Shown: positions 25,168 through 31,651 of the stretch, in pieces
Position numbering within the stretch: position 1 is the stretch's first letter
Layout of the letters: every line of letters begins with the position of its first letter
NCBI RefSeq assembly: GCF_900187065.1
Contig: NZ_LT906483.1
Location: 4,154,001-4,218,000, forward strand
Direction of reading: 5' to 3'
DNA length: 64,000 nt
DNA from: Mycolicibacterium thermoresistibile
GTDB lineage: Bacteria > Actinomycetota > Actinomycetes > Mycobacteriales > Mycobacteriaceae
Position numbers and translations under genes: made by a program
The notes under the pieces: generated by a model
The model's input: only the letters and a program-made list of their open reading frames with translations
The model's database searches: none
Told to the model about the DNA's origin: nothing

Positions 25168-26820
25168 TCAGGCGGTGTCGCGGGCGGCGGCGCGGCCGGC
25201 GGCGCGCCCGGAGAAGATGCAGCCGCCCAGGAAGGTGCCCTCCAGCGAGCGGTAGCCGTGCACGCCGCCGCCGCCGAAGCCGGCCGCCTCCCCCGCCGCG
25301 TAGAGCCCGTCGAACACCTCGCCGTCACCGCGCAACACCCGTGAGTCCAGGTCGGTCTCCAACCCGCCCAGCGTCTTTCGGGTCAGGATGTGCAGTTTGA
25401 CCGCGATCAGCGGCCCGGCCTTCGAATCGGTCAGCCGGTGTGGGGCCACCACCCGCGACACCCGGTCGCCGAGGTAGCCGCGGGCAGCGCGGATCGCCAT
25501 CACCTGGGTGTCCTTGGTGAACTTGTTGACCACCTCGCGATCCCGGGCGGCCACCTCGGCCGCCACCGTCGCATAGTCCAACGGCAGCACGTCGGGCAGC
25601 TCGTTCATGGCGGCCACCAGCCCCTGCAGCGAGTTCGCGCTGACGAAGTCGGCGCCCCGGTCGACGAATGCCTGCACCGGTTCTGGTGCGCCCGGGCGGA
25701 TCCGCGCCAGCACGTCGCGGACGCTGCGGCCGGTGAGGTCGGGGTTCTGTTCCTGCCCCGACAGCGCGAACTCCTTGGCGATGATCCGGGCGTTGAGGAT
25801 GAACCAGGTGTAGTCCTGCCCGGTCTGGGTGATGTATTCGAGCGTGCCGAGGGTGTCGAACCCCGGATACAGCGGTGCCGGTAGCCGTTTGCCGTGGGCG
25901 TCGAGCCACAGCGACGACGGGCCGGGCAGGATCCGGATGCCGTGCAGCGGCCAGATCGGGTCGTAGTTGGTGATGCCTTCGGTGTAGTGCCACATCCGGT
26001 CGCTGTTGATGACGTTGGCGCCGGCCTCCTCGGCGATCTCCATCATCCGGCCGTCGACGTAGGCGGGCACCCCGCTGAGCATCTGCTCGGGCACCCGGCC
26101 CATCCGCGGCGGCCAGTTCTGCCGCACCAGGTCGTGGTTGCCGCCGATGCCGCCGCTGGCCACGATCACCGCGGCGTCGCGGAACTCGAAATCGCCGACC
26201 ACTTTCCGCGACGACGCGAATCCGCGCGGCGCCTGAGACGGTTCCAGGACCGACCCGCGCACTCCGACGACGACCCCGTCTTCGACGATCAGTTCGTCGA
26301 CCCGGTGGCGGAATGCGAACCGCACCTGGGACCGTTCCGCGGCGGCGTGCAGACGCCGGGCGAAGATGTCGACGATCGCCGGTCCGGTGCCCCAGGTGAT
26401 GTGGAACCGGGGCACCGAATTGCCGTGTCCGCGTGCGTCGTAGCCGCCCCGCTCGGCCCAGCCGACCACCGGGAAGGTCTGCAGGCCGCGGGCCCGCAGC
26501 CAGGTGCGTTTCTCGTAGGTGGCGAAGTTGACGTAGGCCTCGGCCCACTTGCGGGGCCAGTAGTCCTCCGGCCGGTCGAAGCCGGCGGTGCCCAGCCAGT
26601 CCTGCCACGCCAGTTCGTAGCTGTCCCGGATGCCCAGCCGTCGTTGTTCGGGGCTGTCGACGAAGAACAGTCCGCCGAAGGACCAGTAGGCCTGCCCGCC
26701 GAGGTTGGCGGCGTTCTCCTGGTCGACGATCAGCACCCGGCGGCCGCGGTCGACCAACTCGCAGGCGGCGACGAGGCCGGCCAACCCGGCGCCCACCACG
26801 ATGACATCAGCGTCTGCCAT
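25168..26820 (-). CDS. FAD-binding dehydrogenase (KstD/fumarate-reductase-like)
   Basis: A 550-residue flavoprotein of the FAD_binding_2 group. VIVVGAGLAGLVAACEL is the dinucleotide fold at the N-terminus, and GGGGVHGYRSLEGTFLGG is the closing FAD motif near the C-terminus. It resembles 3-ketosteroid dehydrogenases but lacks a clear substrate signature; it corresponds to Rv0785. It converges with the MBL gene, the two stops being six bases apart. The start at 26820 is set by the family N-terminus although the frame is open upstream. Confidence 0.85.
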   Translation of the reverse strand: MADADVIVVGAGLAGLVAACELVDRGRRVLIVDQENAANLGGQAYWSFGGLFFVDSPEQRRLGIRDSYELAWQDWLGTAGFDRPEDYWPRKWAEAYVNFATYEKRTWLRARGLQTFPVVGWAERGGYDARGHGNSVPRFHITWGTGPAIVDIFARRLHAAAERSQVRFAFRHRVDELIVEDGVVVGVRGSVLEPSQAPRGFASSRKVVGDFEFRDAAVIVASGGIGGNHDLVRQNWPPRMGRVPEQMLSGVPAYVDGRMMEIAEEAGANVINSDRMWHYTEGITNYDPIWPLHGIRILPGPSSLWLDAHGKRLPAPLYPGFDTLGTLEYITQTGQDYTWFILNARIIAKEFALSGQEQNPDLTGRSVRDVLARIRPGAPEPVQAFVDRGADFVSANSLQGLVAAMNELPDVLPLDYATVAAEVAARDREVVNKFTKDTQVMAIRAARGYLGDRVSRVVAPHRLTDSKAGPLIAVKLHILTRKTLGGLETDLDSRVLRGDGEVFDGLYAAGEAAGFGGGGVHGYRSLEGTFLGGCIFSGRAAGRAAARDTA

Positions 26821-26846
26821 GACCGCAACGTTAGCGGTCCGGACGC

Positions 26847-27551
26847 TCAGGCGGCGTCGGTCAGGACCGGGTCGGGCAGCCAGCGGTACACCGTGGGTGT
26901 GCTGCGGTGCATCAGGGCCAGGTCGACGGCGTCCAGCATGGCCTGCCGCGGGCCGGTCCGGCGCAGCTGCCGAGCGGACACCGCCAGCCGCAGGATCCCG
27001 CCGCGGCGCGCGGTGCGCTCGGCCGACAGCACCACCGTGCGGCACCACCACGGTTCAGCCAGGAAACCCGACCCGATACCGAGCACCCGGCCCCGCAGCG
27101 TGGTCTTGCGCACCAGGTCGGTGACCCCGGTCAAACCGACCAGCAGGCGAAAGCCGTTGCGCGGCAGCGCCATTTTGGTGCCCTCGGAGACGATCCAGCC
27201 GGGTGCGGCGAACAGCCGGGTGCGCAGCCCCAGGTGCTCGAGCACCCGGTCGGCGCCCATCAGGCGCAGGTTGGCCTCGTGTGCCCGCAGAACCGCGAAC
27301 TCGCTGCGCCGCCGCTTGGTGGCGGCCTCGTCGAATCCGTTCAGCACGATCGCATCCCCGCGCTCCCGCCGGGCCGTCAGCCACTCGACGGTCTCCGGGT
27401 CATGGTCGAGCCGGTAGCCGCCCTTGAGGCGGGGTGCCACCAGCAGCGACACCGGGACATTCCGGGCATCCATCTCGGCGCAGAACTCCGCGGCGTCGGC
27501 CAGCGTCCGCCGGCTCAGCTGCGCGACCGAGACGATCAGTTGTCCAGCCAC
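26847..27551 (-). CDS. DUF2334 (polysaccharide-deacetylase-like) protein
   Basis: A 234-residue protein with a GTG start, MAGQLIVSVAQLSRRTL. The pattern of a first strand, then VPVSLLVAPRLKGGYRLDHDPE and DAIVLNGFDE, fits DUF2334, a branch of the (beta/alpha) polysaccharide deacetylase fold; it corresponds to Rv0784. The canonical metal triad is not evident, so activity is uncertain. It lies 26 bases upstream of the FAD dehydrogenase and may share its transcript. Confidence 0.7.
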   Translation of the reverse strand: MAGQLIVSVAQLSRRTLADAAEFCAEMDARNVPVSLLVAPRLKGGYRLDHDPETVEWLTARRERGDAIVLNGFDEAATKRRRSEFAVLRAHEANLRLMGADRVLEHLGLRTRLFAAPGWIVSEGTKMALPRNGFRLLVGLTGVTDLVRKTTLRGRVLGIGSGFLAEPWWCRTVVLSAERTARRGGILRLAVSARQLRRTGPRQAMLDAVDLALMHRSTPTVYRWLPDPVLTDAA

Positions 27552-27601
27552 GCCGCCAGTGTGGCGAGCTCAGGTAACCGGATGGTGGCCTGAAGGTGTC
27601 C

Positions 27602-28099
27602 TCAACGCGGCAGCACGGCTTCGATCGCGGCGATCACCTCGGGGGCGTCGGGTTCGGTGCGTGGCCGGAACCGGTTGACCACGGCGCCGTCCGGGGCGAT
27701 CAGGAATTTCTCGAAGTTCCACTGCACGTCTCCGGCCTGCCCGTCGGCGTCGGCCGTCTTGGTCAACTCCGCGTACAGCGGGTGCCGGTCGGGCCCGTTG
27801 ACGTCGGTCTTGGCCAGCAGGGGAAATGTGACCCCGTAGGTGGTCGAGCAGAAGGTGCGGATCTCCTCGGGGGTGCCCGGCTCCTGGTTCATGAACTGAT
27901 TGCACGGCACGCCGACCACGGTCAGCCCCCGCGGGCCGTAGCGCTGCGCCAGTTCCTCCAGAGCGCGGTACTGCGGGGTGAGCCCGCACTTGGAGGCGAC
28001 GTTGACGATCAGCGCGGCCCCCTCGGCCAGGTCGGCCAGTGTGGTGGCCTGTCCGTCGAGCGTGGTCAGCGGGATCGCGGTGAGCGGCGTATCGGTCAT
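27602..28099 (-). CDS. Glutathione-peroxidase-family thiol peroxidase
   Basis: A 165-residue Cys-type GPx. NVASKCGLTPQY carries peroxidatic Cys38, PCNQF provides Gln68 and WNFEKFL provides Trp127 and Asn128, completing the Cys-Gln-Trp-Asn set. The resolving cysteine is probably Cys84. Actinobacterial members are usually reduced by thioredoxin or mycothiol systems, not glutathione. It is divergent from the hemerythrin gene, with 96 bases between starts, so it may share the redox-responsive promoter region. Confidence 0.92.
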   Translation of the reverse strand: MTDTPLTAIPLTTLDGQATTLADLAEGAALIVNVASKCGLTPQYRALEELAQRYGPRGLTVVGVPCNQFMNQEPGTPEEIRTFCSTTYGVTFPLLAKTDVNGPDRHPLYAELTKTADADGQAGDVQWNFEKFLIAPDGAVVNRFRPRTEPDAPEVIAAIEAVLPR

Positions 28100-28159
28100 G
28101 GCGGGCAGGTTACCGGGTTTCGTGCCCGGCACTGGTGGGCCGGGCGCCGGTGCCTTATA

Positions 28160-28186
28160 TTTTTCACAATCTCGACTAGTGAAAAA
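28160..28186 (+). promoter_or_regulatory. Operator palindrome overlapping the hemerythrin promoter (copy 1)
   Basis: Arms TTTTTCACAA (28160-28169) and TAGTGAAAAA (28177-28186) flank a 7-base spacer; the outer eight bases of each arm pair perfectly. A -10 box TATATT at 28156-28161 overlaps the first two operator bases. The ribosome-binding site AAGGAG (28185-28190) begins at its end. A repressor bound here would block initiation. Confidence 0.65.
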
Positions 28187-28195
28187 GGAGTCGTC

Positions 28196-28666
28196 GTGGC
28201 CGAGCCGTTGTCCGCCCTGCTGACCCGGGAGCACCGCGCCATCGACGCCGGCATCGAGGCCTTCATGTCGGGGCTCGACGCCGGTACCGCCAGACCGGAA
28301 TCGCTGCACGCGGCACTGCAGACCCTGCGCCGGCACATCTACCTGGAGGAGACCCTGCTCTTCCCGCCGATCCGGGCGGGCGGCATGGCGATGCCGGTGT
28401 TCGTGATGCTGCGGGAGCACGGCGCGCTGTGGCGGACGATGGACGAGCTGACCGACCTGATCGCCGCCGACGCCGATCCCGACGTGATCCGCAAGACCTG
28501 CCGGAACCTGCTGGAACAGCTCGATCAGCACAACGGCAAAGAGGAGCCGGTCATCTACACCCACGCCGACGCGGAACTGCCGGAGCCGCTGGAGGCCGAG
28601 ATGGCCCAGTTCCTCGCGGACGGGCAGATGCCACCGGGCTGGGTCTGCGGACACGCGGTGGCCTGA
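28196..28666 (+). CDS. Hemerythrin HHE-domain protein
   Basis: A 156-residue four-helix diiron protein. Iron ligands are visible at His13, His47/Glu51 (HIYLE), His75 (REHG) and His112/Glu116 (HNGKE), with His123 nearby. Such proteins bind O2 or NO, or protect iron-sulfur proteins. The GTG at 28196 follows AAGGAG at ideal spacing. It is controlled from the operator at 28160 and sits 217 bases before the orphan ctaD, whose promoter holds the second operator copy. Confidence 0.9.
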   Translation: MAEPLSALLTREHRAIDAGIEAFMSGLDAGTARPESLHAALQTLRRHIYLEETLLFPPIRAGGMAMPVFVMLREHGALWRTMDELTDLIAADADPDVIRKTCRNLLEQLDQHNGKEEPVIYTHADAELPEPLEAEMAQFLADGQMPPGWVCGHAVA

Positions 28667-28743
28667 CCCGCCGCCGGCTCTACCAGGACCGTGACGTGAC
28701 CCCTCCCGCACAGGGGTTTCCCTCGGCCTCGTTGTCACCTATA

Positions 28744-28770
28744 TTTATCACAAGTCGCAATTGTAATAAT
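28744..28770 (+). promoter_or_regulatory. Operator palindrome overlapping the ctaD promoter (copy 2)
   Basis: Arms TTTATCACAA (28744-28753) and TTGTAATAAT (28761-28770) flank a 7-base spacer, the same size as copy 1. A -10 box TATATT at 28740-28745 again overlaps the first two bases of the palindrome. The matching geometry argues for one regulator acting at both promoters. Confidence 0.65.
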
Positions 28771-28883
28771 TACGACGGCAACACCGGACTCTGCGGAGCC
28801 CGTCGACAGACGGGCCGGCGACCGCCTGTGCGCGGGCGATTTCCTGCCTGATCAGCTGACGGGCCCAGCCGACAGGAGGAGCC

Positions 28884-30740
28884 GTGACCAGTACCACCCC
28901 GGATCTGCGGATACTCGAGGCCCGGCGGCCGTTCCCGGCCCGCCCCGGGCCACGCGGCAGCCTCCTCTACCGGCTGATCACCACCACCGATCACAAGATG
29001 ATCGGGATTCTCTACGTGGCAACGTGTTTCACCTTCTTCTTCATCGGCGGGCTGATGGCGCTGCTCATACGGGCCGAACTCGCCGCTCCGGGGCTGCAAT
29101 TCGTCTCTAATGAGCAGTACAACCAGCTGTTCACGATGCACGGCACCATCATGTTGCTGTTCTATGCCACCCCGGTGGTGTTCGGGTTCGCCAACCTGGT
29201 GCTGCCGCTGCAGATCGGCGCTCCCGATGTGGCGTTCCCCCGGCTCAACGCGTTGAGCTACTGGCTGTTCCTGTTCGGCGCCGCCACCGCGCTCGCCGGT
29301 TTCCTCACCCCCGACGGTGCAGCCGACTTCGGCTGGACCGCCTACACCCCACTCAGCAGCGCGGTCTACTCCCCCGGCGCCGGCGTGGATCTGTGGATCT
29401 TCGGGCTGGCCGTCGCCGGTCTGGGCACCATCCTCGGTGCGGTCAACATGATCACCACCGTGGTGTGCATGCGCGCCCCGGGCATGACCATGTTCCGGAT
29501 GCCGATCTTCACCTGGAACATCCTGGTCACCTCGGTGCTGGTGCTGGCCGTCTTTCCCCTGTTGACCGCCGCGCTGCTCGGCCTGGCGGCCGACCGCCGG
29601 CTGGGGGCGCACATCTACGACGCCGCCAACGGCGGGGCGTTGCTCTACCAGCACCTGTTCTGGTTCTTCGGGCATCCGGAGGTGTACATCGTCGCGCTGC
29701 CGTTCTTCGGCATCGTCACCGAGATCTTCCCGGTGTTCTCCCGCAAACCGGTATTCGGTTACACCGCACTGGTGTATGCGACGGTCGGTATCGGCGCGCT
29801 GTCGATGGCGGTGTGGGCGCACCACATGTTCGCCACCGGCGCCGTGCTGCTGCCGTTCTTCAGCTTCATGTCGTATCTGATCGCGGTGCCGACCGGGATC
29901 AAGTTCTTCAACTGGATCGGCACCATGTGGAAGGGGCAGCTGACGTTCGAGTCGCCGATGCTGTTCTCGGTCGGGTTCATCCTCACCTTCCTGATCGGCG
30001 GATTGTCAGGGGTGATGCTGGCCAGCCCGCCGCTGGACTTCCACGTCACCGACACCTACTTCCTGGTCGCGCACTTCCACTACGTGCTGTTCGGCACGAT
30101 CGTGTTCGCCACGTTCGCCGGTGTGTACTTCTGGTTCCCGAAGATGACCGGCCGGATGCTCGACGAACGGTTGGCCAAGCTGCACTTCTGGCTCACCTTC
30201 ATCGGCTTTCACACCACGTTCCTGGTGCAGCACTGGCTGGGTAACGAGGGCATGCCGCGGCGTTATGCCGACTACCTGCCCGCCGACGGGTTCCAGCCGC
30301 TCAACATCGTGTCGACCGTGGGTGCGTTCATCCTCGGGGCGTCGATGCTGCCGTTCATCTGGAACGTGTTCAAGAGCCGGCGCTACGGCGACCCGGTGAC
30401 GGTGGACGACCCGTGGGGGCACGGCAATTCCCTGGAGTGGGCGACCACCTGCCCGCCGCCGCGGCACAACTTCTACGAGCTGCCGCGGATCCGCTCGGAG
30501 CGTCCGGCGTTCGAACTGCACTATCCGCACATGGCCGCGCGGATGCGGGCCGAGGCCCACATCGGCCGCCGCAGCCTCACTCCCGGCGCCACCCCGGAGT
30601 GGTCGACAGGTGGGCCACGCACAGATCCGGTTCGACGAGCGGGTCGAGACCGGCGACACTCACCGGCCCGCGGATCGCGGCCAGCACACCCTGCATCAGG
30701 CCCAGATGCAGGCCGCAGATGGTCTCCCCGTAGCGGGTGA
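28884..30740 (+). CDS. ctaD: Orphan cytochrome c oxidase subunit I (CtaD paralogue)
   Basis: A 618-residue heme-copper oxidase subunit I with twelve membrane helices. Ligands present: His86 (MHGT) and His399 for low-spin heme, His264, His313 and His314 for CuB, His397 for the active-site heme, plus the cross-linked Tyr268 and Glu266 in GHPEVY. These make it an oxidase, not a NO reductase. No subunit II, III or heme genes lie nearby. The GTG start follows AGGAGGA. After AEAHIGRR the usual family end is replaced by about 55 extra residues that run 164 bases into the convergent regulator gene. Confidence 0.93.
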   Translation: MTSTTPDLRILEARRPFPARPGPRGSLLYRLITTTDHKMIGILYVATCFTFFFIGGLMALLIRAELAAPGLQFVSNEQYNQLFTMHGTIMLLFYATPVVFGFANLVLPLQIGAPDVAFPRLNALSYWLFLFGAATALAGFLTPDGAADFGWTAYTPLSSAVYSPGAGVDLWIFGLAVAGLGTILGAVNMITTVVCMRAPGMTMFRMPIFTWNILVTSVLVLAVFPLLTAALLGLAADRRLGAHIYDAANGGALLYQHLFWFFGHPEVYIVALPFFGIVTEIFPVFSRKPVFGYTALVYATVGIGALSMAVWAHHMFATGAVLLPFFSFMSYLIAVPTGIKFFNWIGTMWKGQLTFESPMLFSVGFILTFLIGGLSGVMLASPPLDFHVTDTYFLVAHFHYVLFGTIVFATFAGVYFWFPKMTGRMLDERLAKLHFWLTFIGFHTTFLVQHWLGNEGMPRRYADYLPADGFQPLNIVSTVGAFILGASMLPFIWNVFKSRRYGDPVTVDDPWGHGNSLEWATTCPPPRHNFYELPRIRSERPAFELHYPHMAARMRAEAHIGRRSLTPGATPEWSTGGPRTDPVRRAGRDRRHSPARGSRPAHPASGPDAGRRWSPRSG

Positions 30741-31251
30741 CGAGTTCATAGAAGGGACAGTGCCGCAACGTGATCCGTGGCCGTGACCGGCCGACGGGCG
30801 GGTCGGGCCGGAATCCGACGTCGGCGAGGACATCGGTCAGCTCGGCGAGCGTCTCCTGCCTCGACGGTTCCCCCTGCGGCTGGCGTCTGACCAGCGACGG
30901 CCCCCAGCGCCGGCCCAGTTCGGCGGCCGCGGCGCGGGGGTCGTCGGTGTTCGTCTCGAAATGGCTGGTCATGATGTCGGCGAGCAGTCGGTAGTTCGTC
31001 GGCCCGGCGGGGTCCATCCGGCGGACCGCGCGGAACAGGACCGGCGGCCGGCCGGGACCCGCGGTCCCCCCGGACACCTGTTCGACGTCGCCGGTTCGCA
31101 CCAACGCGTTGAGGTGGAATCTGACCGTGTTGGGGTGCACCCGCAGTTCGTCGGCCAGGCCGGCGACGCCGCGGGCGGTGTCCGATTCCTGCAGCAGCCG
31201 CAGGATCTCATTCCGCCTGCCGCCGGTGTCCGGCTCTGCCACCGCGGGCAT
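30577..31251 (-). CDS. HTH regulator with C-terminal cysteine cluster (COG2345/SufR-like)
   Basis: A 224-residue protein. Residues 12-60 form a winged helix-turn-helix (GVAGLADELRVHPNTVRFHL). The C-terminal part has RHCPFYELVTRYGETICGLHLG and PDLCVAHL, placing Cys165, Cys179 and Cys211 with nearby histidines where related SufR-type regulators hold an iron-sulfur cluster or metal. It is encoded after fdxA with a one-base TGATG overlap and converges on ctaD. I infer that it senses redox, NO or iron-sulfur status and binds the 27-bp palindromes at 28160, 28744 and 31606. Confidence 0.75.
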   Translation of the reverse strand: MPAVAEPDTGGRRNEILRLLQESDTARGVAGLADELRVHPNTVRFHLNALVRTGDVEQVSGGTAGPGRPPVLFRAVRRMDPAGPTNYRLLADIMTSHFETNTDDPRAAAAELGRRWGPSLVRRQPQGEPSRQETLAELTDVLADVGFRPDPPVGRSRPRITLRHCPFYELVTRYGETICGLHLGLMQGVLAAIRGPVSVAGLDPLVEPDLCVAHLSTTPGWRRE

Positions 31252-31595
31252 CAGCCGTCCCGCGGCGGCAGGTTCGCCACCATCTCGGTGTCGGCCGGTA
31301 TCGGGCCCAGTTTCATCGCCCCGCCGGGTGAGCCGAGCGGTTCGCTGCGGCCGGGCAGCGTCTCGGTGAAGAACTTCGCGTTCTCCTCCAGATACGGCTG
31401 CAGCGGCTCGGGCAGGTCATCCTCGTAGTAGATAGCCTCCACCGGGCACACCGGCTCACAGGCGCCGCAGTCGACGCATTCGTCCGGGTGGATGTAGAGC
31501 ATTCGCCCACCCTCGTAGATGCAGTCCACCGGGCACTCTTCCACGCATGCCCGGTCCTTGACGTCCACGCAGGGCTCGCCGATCACATACGTCAT
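31251..31595 (-). CDS. fdxA: 7Fe ferredoxin (FdxA type)
   Basis: A 114-residue ferredoxin. Cys9, Cys17, Cys21 and Cys50 fit a [3Fe-4S] site; Cys25, Cys40, Cys43 and Cys46 fit a [4Fe-4S] site, as in FdxA proteins, and the tail ending near NLPPRDG is also typical. In mycobacteria FdxA genes are known to respond to hypoxia and NO. It is the first gene of the fdxA-regulator operon, under the third operator copy. Confidence 0.93.
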   Translation of the reverse strand: MTYVIGEPCVDVKDRACVEECPVDCIYEGGRMLYIHPDECVDCGACEPVCPVEAIYYEDDLPEPLQPYLEENAKFFTETLPGRSEPLGSPGGAMKLGPIPADTEMVANLPPRDG

Positions 31596-31605
31596 ACGCC
31601 GTGAT

Positions 31606-31632
31606 ATTACTCCAACACCTGCTTGTAAAAAA
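31606..31632 (-). promoter_or_regulatory. Operator palindrome upstream of fdxA (copy 3, degenerate)
   Basis: Read on the minus strand, arm TTTTTTACAA is followed by a 7-base spacer and the weaker arm TTGGAGTAAT. Across 14 aligned bases including the -10 region it matches copies 1 and 2 at all but three positions (AGTATT in place of TATATT, and T for C). It ends 11 bases before the fdxA ATG. Confidence 0.55.
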
Positions 31633-31651
31633 TACTTTCAACAGCAGGTTC

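Noticed and set aside
28744..28770. Reading the palindromes as CRP/FNR sites
   Set aside because: CRP/FNR sites are TGTGA-N6-TCACA; here the half-sites point the other way and the spacer is 7.
31617..31649. ACCTGCT / AGCAGGT repeat as terminator of ptrB
   Set aside because: The 7-bp stem with a 19-base loop is weak and overlaps the fdxA operator region, so it was not listed separately.
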